This document shows, one piece after another, positions 9,285 to 19,510 of a DNA stretch of 64,000 nucleotides. A model generated the notes under the pieces. It did not search any database, was not told the DNA's origin, and saw only the letters and a list, made by a program, of their open reading frames with translations. The position numbers and the translations under genes were made by a program. Position 1 is the stretch's first letter; each line of letters begins with the position of its first letter. The DNA is from Pedobacter fastidiosus (GTDB lineage: Bacteria > Bacteroidota > Bacteroidia > Sphingobacteriales > Sphingobacteriaceae), in assembly GCF_014306625.1 (NCBI RefSeq), contig NZ_JACRYL010000008.1:38976-102975 (forward strand). The letters are read 5' to 3'.

Positions 9285-11732
9285 CTATGGATTTAGGGTT
9301 GTTTTCTTTAAAATTTTATCAATTTCTGTACGAATATCTTTCAAATGTAATTCATTAATACCTGTGGTTTGAGGTAAAATTTCTTCTACTTTTGTTCTGA
9401 TGGCTTGAAGGTGATTAATAGCTTCTAGCCTAACATCACTTCGTTGAGCGCTATTCATCGCTTTTCCATCTGCAATATCTTTAGGATTGATTAATATCCC
9501 TACTTTTTCAAGATATGATCGTTGAAGACTTCTTAAATAAGCATCTCGCTTGGGGTCCATTGATGGTTTCTTCCAAACCGTTGGCAAAATATCATTTAAA
9601 AACTCACTTACAGGATAAGGATTAGTAGAATTTAAAGCTTTTTGACTAAGATTAAATAATAAACCAGGACTTAAGAACATATTCAAAATCTGTGTTTGCT
9701 GATCTGAAATTTCTTCCATTGGTTTCACGTCAATTAATTGCGAAATCTCAGTAGGATAAATCCAAAGTGGTGCATCAAAAAGCTGGCGACCAACGTAGCC
9801 TACAACACGCTTAACCTTTTCTTTTGGAATTTCAGTATAAACCACTCCCTTTTCATCAACGCTTCTTTTAGTAACATAACGATTGCCCACATTTTTCATA
9901 ACGTGATATAGATATCGGCCATATTGCTTAACAACTTCCTTATGCAATTCGGCTAAATTATCATACTGATCACCAGGTTCTTTGGTCCATTTTACTAAAT
10001 TTGCAACTACCCTTTTTAAATTTTTGATCCCATAATCGCTCGCCACAATTGCATCATCGCCTAAATCTTCAGATTGGCTTCTTGGATCTTCATCTTTGCC
10101 TTCACCACCGAACCATAATTTTGGATTTTTGGTTAAGATATCGGTTGTCATTTTGGATAACAATTTTGCTTCATCATACTCATCTTTTTCCTGATCAAAA
10201 TATCGATAGCCCCAATTAATTGCCCATTTATCATAAGCGCCAATTCTCGCATAAATCCCCTTCGGAGAAATATGATCTTCTGGTTGTGCAACATAATTAA
10301 AACGAGCATAATCCATAATGGAAACCGTATGACCATTTTTTTCTACCCAAGCTTTATCTCGTAGTTTCTCTACAGGAGTTTGACTGCTTGCACCCATATT
10401 ATGCTTTAAACCAAGCGTATGTCCAATCTCATGCGAAGAAACAAAGCGTATTAATTGCCCCATCAATTCATCATCAAATTGCATTTTCTGAGCTCTTATA
10501 TCCGATGGCCCAGCTTGGATCATGTACCAGTTATGAACGAGCTTCATCACATTGTGATACCAACCGACATGGCTTTCCATAATCTCTCCACTCCGTGGAT
10601 CACTAATTCTTGGTCCGTAAGCATTGGGCGTTTCTGAGGCATAATATCTAATTACCGAAAATCTGGCATCCTCCAAACTCATGGTTGTATCCGCCTCTGG
10701 CCATTCTTTGCCAATAATAGCATTCTTAAAACCAGCTTCTTCAAAAGCCTTCTGCCAATCATTTATCCCTTGAATAAGATAAGGTCTCCATTTCTTTGGT
10801 GTGGATGGATCGATATAGTAAATAATTTGCTTTTGAGGTTCTACTAAAATTCCTTTTTTGTACTTATCAAGATCTTCTTTTTTGGGTTCTAAACGATAAC
10901 GTTGAACCAAGTATTTAGTTTGCGTACGCTGATAGGCTTCATCAAAAAGAATGTATTTGTTATTGAAATAGCCTACCCTTTCGTCTGAAATCCGTTTTCG
11001 CATTGGCACTTTTGGCAACAATATGAAAGATGTATTAAGACGAATGGTAACTGCACCAGTTAATGCCCCAGCAGGAATCCCAAGTCCGGCGCTTGCATAA
11101 GTTTTGGTAGTTCTAATTTCTGCATTGATTGGGTAACAAGAAATGCGCTCAATAAAAGAACGATCATCAGCCAATCCATTCAGTTTTTTTGAATTTTTTT
11201 CTTCAGCAGGAATTGAAACAACCGGAACATCTTTTTTAAAGAAATCCGTTACGTCGATCACATAATTGCCTGATATCGGGTTTTTGGCCTTAATATCAAA
11301 ACTTGCAATAATTGGACTTTCCTGCGATTGCATTACGGCTTGATAAAGTGGATCAGCAGAGTTTTTAGTTTCTTGGCGATAAACAACCCCTTTTAAAAAG
11401 AGGTTGTTATTGTTTCCTTTTTGAAAATATAACGTTTGCTCGTTTACTTTTTCACCTCCAAAGTTACCAAACCCTTGTGGAGTGGCCACATATCTAGTTA
11501 CAGCAAGTAAGTAACGCCCCAATAAACTATCTGGCACTTCAAAAAACCACTTTTGATCTACTTGCCTAACATTAAAAAGTCCATCCTGTCCAATTGCACT
11601 TGCAGGAATTACTTTGGTATAATCCAATGGCACCTTTTTAGCCGAACTATCTGGCTTAACAATTGGCTTTTGAGCAAGTGTACTTAAAGAGAAAACACAT
11701 ACAATCGGTAGTATAATTTGTTTAATATTCAT
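9285..11732 (-). CDS. Zinc-dependent metalloprotease (DUF5117/DUF5118, Met-zincin)
   Basis: An 815-residue secreted protease with a signal peptide ending near LAQ (residue 21). The N-terminal DUF5118 region (about 30-80) and the DUF5117 region (about 90-280) precede a catalytic domain with the extended zinc motif HEIGHTLGLKHN (about 430-441) and a Met-turn segment SIMDYARFNYVA. This is a complete metzincin active site. Its start is 1 base after the SusD stop, so it is translated as part of the SusCD operon. The likely job is cutting a protein or peptide substrate at the cell surface or in the periplasm. The exact substrate is unknown. Confidence 0.88.
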   Translation of the reverse strand: MNIKQIILPIVCVFSLSTLAQKPIVKPDSSAKKVPLDYTKVIPASAIGQDGLFNVRQVDQKWFFEVPDSLLGRYLLAVTRYVATPQGFGNFGGEKVNEQTLYFQKGNNNNLFLKGVVYRQETKNSADPLYQAVMQSQESPIIASFDIKAKNPISGNYVIDVTDFFKKDVPVVSIPAEEKNSKKLNGLADDRSFIERISCYPINAEIRTTKTYASAGLGIPAGALTGAVTIRLNTSFILLPKVPMRKRISDERVGYFNNKYILFDEAYQRTQTKYLVQRYRLEPKKEDLDKYKKGILVEPQKQIIYYIDPSTPKKWRPYLIQGINDWQKAFEEAGFKNAIIGKEWPEADTTMSLEDARFSVIRYYASETPNAYGPRISDPRSGEIMESHVGWYHNVMKLVHNWYMIQAGPSDIRAQKMQFDDELMGQLIRFVSSHEIGHTLGLKHNMGASSQTPVEKLRDKAWVEKNGHTVSIMDYARFNYVAQPEDHISPKGIYARIGAYDKWAINWGYRYFDQEKDEYDEAKLLSKMTTDILTKNPKLWFGGEGKDEDPRSQSEDLGDDAIVASDYGIKNLKRVVANLVKWTKEPGDQYDNLAELHKEVVKQYGRYLYHVMKNVGNRYVTKRSVDEKGVVYTEIPKEKVKRVVGYVGRQLFDAPLWIYPTEISQLIDVKPMEEISDQQTQILNMFLSPGLLFNLSQKALNSTNPYPVSEFLNDILPTVWKKPSMDPKRDAYLRSLQRSYLEKVGILINPKDIADGKAMNSAQRSDVRLEAINHLQAIRTKVEEILPQTTGINELHLKDIRTEIDKILKKTTLNP

Positions 11733-11733
11733 C

Positions 11734-13164
11734 TTAAAACGGAAGTTTTTCGTCGGTATTTAAAGTAAGATTTGGATTTTTCTTGAGTACGTTAAGTGGA
11801 AACGGAATTACATATAACCTCGATGTTGGCAAAAGCGTATAGGTTTGCTGAGGCACGGTTTTATTAACCAAAGGATAAACTCTGGTTACGGTTTTTGCAT
11901 ATTCTGGTTCAGTATTTAACCTTTTCAAATCGAAAAACCGATTAAAACCAAGAAACATTTCTTTTCTGCGCTCGTTAATGATGATGTCCATCGTTTCCTT
12001 TCTAGTTGCAGGAACAGATAAAATGATGCTACCAGATAAAATCCGCTTTTCTCGAAGTTTGTTCACTACGGCCATTGCACCAGCTAAATCATTTTCTCTG
12101 GCCAAGCATTCCGCCTGCATCAAGTAAACTTCTGTCGTTTTTAGTCCTGCTGTTGGATAAAAGAATCTGGTATAAGCGATGCTGTAATAAGCAGCACCAG
12201 AACCAATATCTAAAAAGCTTGCACTCGTTGTATTGAAAAACATATTAAAACGAGCATCATTTGTTCCGAATAAATTTCTTAATTCAGGACTGATTGGCCA
12301 ACTGTAACCAAAGTTTGTTTCATTATAACCTTGAATGTACATATAACTTAATACCTCTGGATTATTCGGAGCAACAATCGGTGTTACCGTTGGTCCACCC
12401 AATTTTGTGGTATAATTAACCAGATCAAATATCTGATTGTTGTAAGAAAGCGACATTTCGCAGGCTTGTTTCGCCTGAGCAATTTCTCTCTTAAACAAAT
12501 GAACCTTTGCTTTTAATGCCCACGCAAAGGCTAAAGATGGATGGTAAGGATCTGCAGGTTGCGCTTGCAAATAAGGAATTGCTTCGTCTAAATCCTTTTG
12601 AATAAAAGCATAAACTTCTGCAACGGTAGATTTTACAGGTTGAGCTTCTAAATCATATTTGTCCATAATGCAAATTCCGCCATCGGTGGCAGCAGTTGTA
12701 GGATTATAGCCTTTTGCATACACATTAACCAACAAAAAGTGATCAAATGCTCTTAACGCTTTAGCTTCAGCTTTGGCTAAAGCTTTTACATTGGCATCGC
12801 CCTTACTTTCATCAACCGAAGAAATAATGGTATTCCAGCGGTTAATATATAGATAACAACGTTCGTAAAAATTAGAAGAATTGATCAATGATACGCGATC
12901 AATATTTTCGTTAAAAAGAAAATGAACAGTATTAATGTTAGGCGTAATACCGATAACATTCGATTCCTTAAACCACATATCATCAACCAAGTATTGAAAA
13001 TTGGTAATGGTGTATGCTCGGTTTGGAAAGGAAACCAGTTCATAATAATCTTGTGCAGTTTCTACAACTAAAGATCCTTTTGGGGTTAAATCGGTATATT
13101 TCTTACACCCGGCAAGCGTAAAAAAGGTGGCTATTAGTGCTATAAAAGCTATATTTTTTTTCAT
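11734..13164 (-). CDS. susD: SusD/RagB family outer-membrane lipoprotein
   Basis: A 476-residue substrate-binding lipoprotein. The lipobox LAGC places the acylated Cys at residue 19. The N-terminal part carries helical TPR-like repeats typical of SusD, and the C-terminal end has the family block ERRKEMFLGFNRFFDLKR followed by a short loop region ending in TLNTDEKLPF. It lies 4 bases after the SusC stop and would form the lid over the SusC barrel. With the protease next in the operon, a peptide ligand, as in RagB, is more likely than a glycan, but this is inference. Confidence 0.92.
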   Translation of the reverse strand: MKKNIAFIALIATFFTLAGCKKYTDLTPKGSLVVETAQDYYELVSFPNRAYTITNFQYLVDDMWFKESNVIGITPNINTVHFLFNENIDRVSLINSSNFYERCYLYINRWNTIISSVDESKGDANVKALAKAEAKALRAFDHFLLVNVYAKGYNPTTAATDGGICIMDKYDLEAQPVKSTVAEVYAFIQKDLDEAIPYLQAQPADPYHPSLAFAWALKAKVHLFKREIAQAKQACEMSLSYNNQIFDLVNYTTKLGGPTVTPIVAPNNPEVLSYMYIQGYNETNFGYSWPISPELRNLFGTNDARFNMFFNTTSASFLDIGSGAAYYSIAYTRFFYPTAGLKTTEVYLMQAECLARENDLAGAMAVVNKLREKRILSGSIILSVPATRKETMDIIINERRKEMFLGFNRFFDLKRLNTEPEYAKTVTRVYPLVNKTVPQQTYTLLPTSRLYVIPFPLNVLKKNPNLTLNTDEKLPF

Positions 13165-13168
13165 TTTG

Positions 13169-16100
13169 TTAAAAGGTTAGATTTAAGCCGAATACAAAGG
13201 ATTTAGGATTTTGAAGTGTTCTTATTCCTGTGTTAAGCGAATAAGATTCTGGATCTATATCATCACCAGCAGCGCTTGCATACCACAAATTATTTACCTG
13301 GGCTGTAAATTTTGCAGATGGAATATTAAGTTTTTTTGTTAACTGTTTTGGTAAATTATAGGCAAGTGAAATCGTTCTCAACTTAATATAATCAGCCTTA
13401 ATAACATTTACATCTGCGCTTTGCCACATGGAAGAAATAGAAGATGCTCTACCTATCATAGCTTCCGAATAATCAACCAGTAATCTTGGCAATTCTGGCG
13501 TTATGCCGTTTTTATACCTTTGAGTAATGTCTACATCAGTAATTTCATTAGAGCTTAAACTGGTTACATCTTTTCTCATCACATTACCTCCAGAAAAAAT
13601 AAGCAATGCACTTAGCTCAAAATTCTTGTAAGAAACTCGCTGAGAAAATGATCCATTATAAGTAGGTATCAAAGTACCCATTTTAACTAAGGCACTAAGA
13701 TTATTTATATCTCTACTGCTCGCTACAATTGGATTTCCACTTGCATCAAAATCTAGAGTCGATTTACCATTTTCATCTAAGAAGTAGGGATAACCGTTAA
13801 CCATTCCTCCGTATCGGTAAGCATAAACGGTGTTGTAATCCGTTCCTTCTTCATAATAATCAGATGGCGAGCCGATATAACTTGAAGCCATAGTAGCAGT
13901 TCTGTTAACTTGCCCAATTTTACTTCTGTTAAAGCCAATAACGAATTGCGAGCTCAAGATTAAATCGCCCGATTTTAGCCAATCTCCACCTAAAGTAAAT
14001 TCAATACCCTTATTTCTTAAAACACCATTGTTAATTATTCTAGAAGCTACTCCAACCGTTGGATCTAGCTCTGCCGTAACCAAGAGATCGGTGCTTTTTC
14101 TATCATAGGCATCAATACTACCTCTTAATCGATTGCCTAAAAATGCATAATCAATCCCAACATTGTAAGTCTCTGTCTTTTCCCACCTTAGTTTTGGATT
14201 CGGTAAACCCAAAACATTTAAATATTGCAGTGAAGGAAAAAGATTATCATTTACTCTTCTTGCAGTTAAAAATTTAGTGGATGTAGTCGTATTTTGATTG
14301 CCATTAACTCCATAAGTTGCCCGCAACTTTAATAAGTTAATCCATTTTAATGAGGCTAAAAAGGCTTCATTACTGGCATTCCATCCTAAACCAACTGACC
14401 ATAACGGTCTGTTTTTATATTCCGGATCGGCACCAAAAAAATCAGCACGATCTATCCGGAAACTCCCTGTTGCATTATATCTGTTTAAATAAGTATACCC
14501 CGCATTAGCAAAACTAGAGATATTTCTATGTTTCTCTTCTTGAAAAGAGCGACCAGCAACCCCAAGAGTTTTGTTACCTCCAAAAATATAGCTTGGTAAA
14601 CCTGTTTGAGAAACACTTGCGTTATTAATCAATGTAGAAGTTAGCGTAACCGGATCATAACCATATCTAATATCCGTGATCCCGATAGGTGTGAAAGTTT
14701 GTCTCATTTCCATCCCTGCAACGGCTGCAATGGAATGTTTCCCTCCGCCAAATGATCGATCAAAACTTAATTGATTTCTGAAGGTGTAAGAATTATTCTG
14801 TAGCATCCCCTGACTTAATCTTCCGCCCGTGGGAAGCCCATACGTGTAAGCGTTTGTAGATGGAGTAAAACCTACTAAAGCATTATATGCAGCTCTCATT
14901 TTATATGAGTTTACATCGTAATATTGCTCTGTTTTGGTGGTGCCAGTTTCATATTGAAATTGACTGGAGAAGCTTAGCCCATCCATTATTCTAGCTTGTA
15001 TGTTAGCAAAAGCTCTTAAAGAAACTGTATTTGCCTTGGTTTGTCCTTCATTTAAAGATTCCAAAATATTAAAGCGATAAGATCGATATTGCGAAGTATT
15101 CTTTAAGGTTGATGAAACAGCTGCATTGATAACAGAACCTGCAATACCATCTGCAAGATTAACATAATCAGCATACAAAAGGCTTCCATCAGGGTTAACA
15201 ATAGAAGCATACCTAGGTTGAATGCCGGTATATGAATTGTAAGAGTCATCTGTTGTTACCGAAGTTGAATAAGCACCATTAAAGCCTAATGTAGTGGTAA
15301 GCCACTTTTTAATATTATAGGTATTTTTAAAGTAAAGACTGATCTTTTGATCATCGTTGTTTATAACGCGTTCTGCAGAATTATCGTAATTTATTGAAGC
15401 AAAAGTATTTGATTTTGCACTTGCCGAACTCATCGATAAGTTATAACGCTGACGAAAAGCATTTTGCCAAACATTATCCCTGTACTGCTCATAATAGTCG
15501 GCATTTTTAAATGATGCTAATTGTTGGTTTACTTGATCTGTATTTAATTTTCCAGCATCTCTATCTCTATATAATTGATATAGAGGAGTATAATATTTTA
15601 TAGAACCGTTTGCTACTGTACCATATGCTGCAAACATAGATTCGGTAGTCGTGTAGCGAGCACGTTCCTTGTTATAAACGTCGGTTTCAAAATCTACAAT
15701 ATCAGCTGTTGATGCATAATGCATACTGCTAAAATCAGGTTTGGTATCAATAAAAAAATCTGAATTAAGTGAAATCTTTAATGGATTGTTTCCTTTTTTG
15801 GTGGTTAAAATAATTACACCATTTGTTGATCTTGACCCATAAATTGATGCCGCTGCCCCATCTTTTAGTACCGTAACAGATTCAATATCGTAAGGATTTA
15901 TATCTTCCAGAGCAGTTTCAGATGGAAGTCCGTCAATAACAACTAAAGGCTCCCTAGTAGTTCCAGTTAGTGAAAAAGTAGCCTGCCCCCTTAATACAGG
16001 TCTATCCGCCCCAATTCCATTTGGATTTTTAACATAAACTAAACCTGCAACACGTCCTTCCAAAGCACTTAAAATATCTACAGGAATGTTCTGATTAAGT

Positions 16101-16780
16101 ATATTTTCACCAATTGTTACTGATGCGCCTGTAGAACGCTCTTTACTTAATGTTTGATAACCATTTACCACCACTTCTGCCAATAAAGAAGCATTGGCCA
16201 TTAATTTAACAGTTACCACTTTTAAGGCAGAATTTCTATCAAATTTTTGAGTGCTCGATAAATAACCAATATAACTGATCTCCAAAGTGTTAAAACGGCT
16301 GGTTAAATTTAGGTTGAAGTGCCCGTTTCCATCGGTTATAACATACTTATTGGTTCCTTTTATTTTTACCGAAGCACCAGGCAATGGCGAACTTAAGCTA
16401 TCGGTAACCATGCCGTGAAGAATGTATTCCTCTTCAATAGCATCCGGACTTTTTAATACAATTGTTCTGTTGTTACTAATTTCGTAAGTAAAAGCCTGCC
16501 CCTTAATTACAGCATCCATCAACTCTTTAACGTCGGATGTATATAGGCTAAAACTAATTGGCTTTGCCTTTTTTACAAGTTCTGCATCATAAACAAACTC
16601 ATAAGAAGTTTTAGAAGATATCTGCGAAATAACTGTATTTAACGGAGCCTGATGAAAGTTATACTGAATATTTTGTGCCTCTGCCACCGAAGTACACAAT
16701 AGGACTAAGCACAGCACAGTGAGCCAGTTCAATAAATATCCGCATCCAAATCGGACGTGGCGAAAGTAATGGTTTGTCAT
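13169..16780 (-). CDS. susC: SusC/RagA TonB-linked outer-membrane protein with STN domain
   Basis: A 1203-residue TonB-dependent transporter. The order is signal peptide (to about 36), STN secretin/TonB short domain (about 45-110), carboxypeptidase-regulatory-like domain (about 118-205, containing SSPLPGASVKIKGTNKY), plug (about 210-335, with DVLSALEGRVAGL and YGSRSTNGVIILTTKKG) and a beta barrel ending in VFGLNLTF. The STN domain is the part that contacts a FecR-type anti-sigma factor, and such a gene lies just upstream. Binding of substrate should therefore both import it and signal transcription. Translation starts 45 bases after the FecR gene. Confidence 0.94.
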   Translation of the reverse strand: MTNHYFRHVRFGCGYLLNWLTVLCLVLLCTSVAEAQNIQYNFHQAPLNTVISQISSKTSYEFVYDAELVKKAKPISFSLYTSDVKELMDAVIKGQAFTYEISNNRTIVLKSPDAIEEEYILHGMVTDSLSSPLPGASVKIKGTNKYVITDGNGHFNLNLTSRFNTLEISYIGYLSSTQKFDRNSALKVVTVKLMANASLLAEVVVNGYQTLSKERSTGASVTIGENILNQNIPVDILSALEGRVAGLVYVKNPNGIGADRPVLRGQATFSLTGTTREPLVVIDGLPSETALEDINPYDIESVTVLKDGAAASIYGSRSTNGVIILTTKKGNNPLKISLNSDFFIDTKPDFSSMHYASTADIVDFETDVYNKERARYTTTESMFAAYGTVANGSIKYYTPLYQLYRDRDAGKLNTDQVNQQLASFKNADYYEQYRDNVWQNAFRQRYNLSMSSASAKSNTFASINYDNSAERVINNDDQKISLYFKNTYNIKKWLTTTLGFNGAYSTSVTTDDSYNSYTGIQPRYASIVNPDGSLLYADYVNLADGIAGSVINAAVSSTLKNTSQYRSYRFNILESLNEGQTKANTVSLRAFANIQARIMDGLSFSSQFQYETGTTKTEQYYDVNSYKMRAAYNALVGFTPSTNAYTYGLPTGGRLSQGMLQNNSYTFRNQLSFDRSFGGGKHSIAAVAGMEMRQTFTPIGITDIRYGYDPVTLTSTLINNASVSQTGLPSYIFGGNKTLGVAGRSFQEEKHRNISSFANAGYTYLNRYNATGSFRIDRADFFGADPEYKNRPLWSVGLGWNASNEAFLASLKWINLLKLRATYGVNGNQNTTTSTKFLTARRVNDNLFPSLQYLNVLGLPNPKLRWEKTETYNVGIDYAFLGNRLRGSIDAYDRKSTDLLVTAELDPTVGVASRIINNGVLRNKGIEFTLGGDWLKSGDLILSSQFVIGFNRSKIGQVNRTATMASSYIGSPSDYYEEGTDYNTVYAYRYGGMVNGYPYFLDENGKSTLDFDASGNPIVASSRDINNLSALVKMGTLIPTYNGSFSQRVSYKNFELSALLIFSGGNVMRKDVTSLSSNEITDVDITQRYKNGITPELPRLLVDYSEAMIGRASSISSMWQSADVNVIKADYIKLRTISLAYNLPKQLTKKLNIPSAKFTAQVNNLWYASAAGDDIDPESYSLNTGIRTLQNPKSFVFGLNLTF

Positions 16781-16825
16781 AAAATTTAGTTTGGTTGGTT
16801 GTTAATTGACGACGACGGGAAGGTT

Positions 16826-17980
16826 TTACTCTTTAATTACAATCTTATTCCCACTTAGATCAAACTCATAACTTGTCGCTTTTGAAATCACTTTTAAAAC
16901 CTCATCAATATCCGCCTTACGGGATATTCTGATATAAAGGTTCTTTTTCGGCATGTGTTCTGCATCTACTTCTACATTGTACCATCTAGCTATCTTTTGC
17001 ATTACAGTAGCTAGCGAAACATCGTTAAATAGAAACTCACCTTTTGTCCATGCGTTAAAATCATCTGCAGAAACATTACGTAAATCCAATTTTCCGTAGT
17101 GCGCATAAACTTGCTGGTTTGGCTTTAAAATCACTTGGGCACCATCCGAATTGGAGAATTTAACACTACCTTCTAATAAAGTGGTTTCTGTACCTTCATC
17201 TTCCGGATAACTACTTACGTTAAATTGTGTTCCAAGCACTTTGATTTCATTACCAGCAACACTAACAATAAATGGCTTTAATGGGTTTTTAGCAACATTA
17301 AAGAAAGCCTCACCCTCTACATATACTTTTCTTTCAGCCCCGCGGAAGCCTGTAGGAAAAGTAAGTTTAGAACCAGCATTTAGCATTACAATAGAGCCGT
17401 CGCTCAAAGCAATTCTATATTCGCCTCCTATTGGTGTTGTTAAAGTGTTCAGCTTTGATGCAGTTACAGAATCTGCATTTACAGCCATAAAAACAATTGT
17501 ACCATCGGCCTTAGTGCTTACCGTAACCCCTTTTGCACGCAAGAGAATTTTTGGTTTTCCAATCCCAAGTCGAATTTGTTTTCCGTTTAGACTAAGGCTT
17601 GCCTTTGCCGAACCAGAAACAACTTTAGAAGATTTAAAAGAAAATTTTAAAGCAAAAAACGCAACAAAACTAAAGAGCAATACAGCTGCCGCAATCCGAA
17701 AAAAGTTGATCGATTTTACTAATCTCAAAGCCTTGTTTTCAGGTTTTGCAAAAAGTTTTAATGATAGTTCAGCACGAATATCGTTTAGTCTTTCTTCCCC
17801 AGCAACATCTAATGGTTTTTCTGTGTTTTCAAATTCAGATTTTATCAGATTCTCTAATTCTTGCCGGTCTGCATTTCCAAAATAGCTAAAAAGTTGCTCA
17901 AGCTCGCCTGCATTGCTCTTTTCTGCAATAAATTTCTTGAATAATTCTGGTTTTAAAGAGTTTTTTTCCATCGTTGTCAT
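16826..17980 (-). CDS. FecR family anti-sigma factor
   Basis: A 384-residue single-pass inner-membrane protein. The cytoplasmic N-terminus (about 1-90) should hold the sigma factor. A transmembrane helix FFRIAAAVLLFSFVAFFAL is at about 92-110. The periplasmic FecR domain has the typical TPIGGEYRIALSDGSIVMLNAGSKLTFP, and a C-terminal DUF4974/STN-like domain starts near FLFNDVSLATVMQKIARWYN. It relays the state of the STN-containing SusC to the ECF sigma factor encoded 58 bases upstream. An ATG four codons in is an alternative start. Confidence 0.93.
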   Translation of the reverse strand: MTTMEKNSLKPELFKKFIAEKSNAGELEQLFSYFGNADRQELENLIKSEFENTEKPLDVAGEERLNDIRAELSLKLFAKPENKALRLVKSINFFRIAAAVLLFSFVAFFALKFSFKSSKVVSGSAKASLSLNGKQIRLGIGKPKILLRAKGVTVSTKADGTIVFMAVNADSVTASKLNTLTTPIGGEYRIALSDGSIVMLNAGSKLTFPTGFRGAERKVYVEGEAFFNVAKNPLKPFIVSVAGNEIKVLGTQFNVSSYPEDEGTETTLLEGSVKFSNSDGAQVILKPNQQVYAHYGKLDLRNVSADDFNAWTKGEFLFNDVSLATVMQKIARWYNVEVDAEHMPKKNLYIRISRKADIDEVLKVISKATSYEFDLSGNKIVIKE

Positions 17981-18038
17981 TATATAATATGCACGAGATG
18001 GATGAACACACTATTCGCACTTAATTTTTTTTTAAATT

Positions 18039-18641
18039 TTAACCTTTTAGATAGGCTGCTACGCAAAAGATAATAAATTCTTGAGAATGGAAAAAGACAT
18101 AACGTTTTATATACTTGGTTGCGCTAACCAATTGATTACTTACTGTTGATGGACTTAATGATAGAATTTCAGCGGCTTCCTGATAAGTCTTACCTTCCAT
18201 TTTGCAAAGTTTAAAAATTTCTTTACGTTGAGCTGGAAGCTTTTCGATAGCATTATTAAGGAGTGCAATTCGCTCTTTATTGAAAATATAGTCTTCAGTT
18301 TGATCGTAAAATTCAGCGAATGTTTCTAACAGATGTCGTTGCATTTTTACGTCAAGCGCTAGTTTTCTGTAATATGCATATATTGTATTTTGAGCAATGG
18401 TGAATATCCAACCCTTAAATGATTTGCTCAAATCGATTTCTGATTTATGTAACCAGACTTTTAAAAAAACATCTTGCATCAACTCATCTACAATTTCGTT
18501 GATTTTTATCATCCGTTGCATCTTTGGAAGAAGCATCTTGCTATATCTTGAATAAATAAAGTCAAAGGATTCCCTTCGTCCACTTTTAAGGCCTTCAAGG
18601 TATCCTAATTCTTCGCTATCGTTCAGATTATCAGTCGACAT
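18039..18641 (-). CDS. ECF sigma-70 factor of the SusCD locus
   Basis: A 200-residue FecI-like sigma factor. Region 2 (about 25-90) contains VDELMQDVFLKVWLHKSEIDLSKSFKGWIFTIAQN. Region 4 (about 135-185) contains LPAQRKEIFKLCKMEGKTYQEAAEILSLSPSTVSNQL. A hydrophobic tail (EFIIFCVAAYL) extends past region 4, which is common in Bacteroidota sigma factors of this class. It heads the block sigma, FecR, SusC, SusD, protease, DUF3347. A TAGATTTG -7-like motif lies only 5 bases before its ATG. Confidence 0.92.
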   Translation of the reverse strand: MSTDNLNDSEELGYLEGLKSGRRESFDFIYSRYSKMLLPKMQRMIKINEIVDELMQDVFLKVWLHKSEIDLSKSFKGWIFTIAQNTIYAYYRKLALDVKMQRHLLETFAEFYDQTEDYIFNKERIALLNNAIEKLPAQRKEIFKLCKMEGKTYQEAAEILSLSPSTVSNQLVSATKYIKRYVFFHSQEFIIFCVAAYLKG

Positions 18642-18947
18642 TTTGTCAAATCTACAAATTAAGGCTCTTAAAACTTAATAAATTGTATAACAAGAGTTAT
18701 AGATTATATATTAAACACAATTTTCAAAAAATATCAAATCAAAATCGATCGATTGACCTACTTTTTATTGTTAGAGAGAAAATTATGCACTGATATTAAT
18801 TAGAACAATCATCTTTTAAATGGGTTAAACCATCCGGAAACTTAACATTAAGGATAAAACAAGGTCAATACATTTTAGATTACCAAATCAATAACAATTC
18901 CTTATGCGTTTTTAAACCAAATCCAGACTTATTTTTAAAGCTACAAA
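18642..18947. other. Gene-free spacer between the lipoprotein gene and the sigma gene
   Basis: This 306-base AT-rich spacer contains no ORF that I can support, no clear terminator and no repeat. It carries the upstream region of the sigma gene and the 3' untranslated region of the lipoprotein gene at 18948. Confidence 0.5.
18647..18654 (-). promoter_or_regulatory. Candidate -7 element for the ECF sigma gene
   Basis: On the minus strand TAGATTTG matches the Bacteroidota -7 consensus TAnnTTTG and ends 5 bases before the sigma ATG, which would make the mRNA nearly leaderless. I see no good TTG at the expected -33 distance, so support is partial. Confidence 0.35.
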
Positions 18948-19442
18948 TTATAGTTTCTTAAACTCAAACCGTAGTGAACCCTCTTCAGTTTGATCATAGC
19001 CATAAATGTACAGATTGCCATCATAGTCCTTTCTAAGACTAAAACTGACGCCTACTTTTCCCTCGCCCAACCTCTCTAAATCTATTTCGTTGCTGAACTG
19101 CCCATTAGCTTCTTTTAGGCTGGAAAAAGTCCATCTCCCTTTAAATGTATTTGTGTCAGATAAAGGTTCTAATTGCTTAACTGTAATAAAGTAATTTCCT
19201 TTCCAATATCGCCCTGTCTGTTTTAAATCATCCGCTGCAATCTTTAATAGAATTATTGATCCATTTGGAACCTTTAATATACTTGCTTGATATTTGTTTA
19301 CTTTAAAAGAATACGCCCCAGTAAATTGCTGAATAGATACAGAATCTCTAACCTCATCATGATCATCGATACCAATAGGTACGGTACACCCCTTTAAAAA
19401 GATGGTGCCAAATAGTAGAACAACCAAAAGATATTTAATCAT
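18948..19442 (-). CDS. Hypothetical lipoprotein
   Basis: Starting at the ATG at 19442 gives 164 residues beginning MIKYLLVVLLFGTIFLKGC, a lipoprotein signal with Cys at residue 19. A longer frame reaches 19493, but its extra residues precede the signal sequence and are probably not translated. The mature part is rich in beta-strand-like patterns and ends in SLRFEFKKL. No family is recognised. It follows the GxGYxYP gene by 68 bases on the same strand and may be co-expressed with it. Confidence 0.7.
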   Translation of the reverse strand: MIKYLLVVLLFGTIFLKGCTVPIGIDDHDEVRDSVSIQQFTGAYSFKVNKYQASILKVPNGSIILLKIAADDLKQTGRYWKGNYFITVKQLEPLSDTNTFKGRWTFSSLKEANGQFSNEIDLERLGEGKVGVSFSLRKDYDGNLYIYGYDQTEEGSLRFEFKKL

Positions 19443-19510
19443 AACTGTAGAAACTTTTCTTGAAACTACACTATTTATCTCAATTGCAAGCAACTCCTAT
19501 TTTGGATTAA

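Noticed and set aside
17241..17885. 214-codon plus-strand frame inside the FecR gene
   Set aside because: It is a shadow antisense to the well-supported FecR coding region and has low-complexity Ser/Ala/Phe composition.
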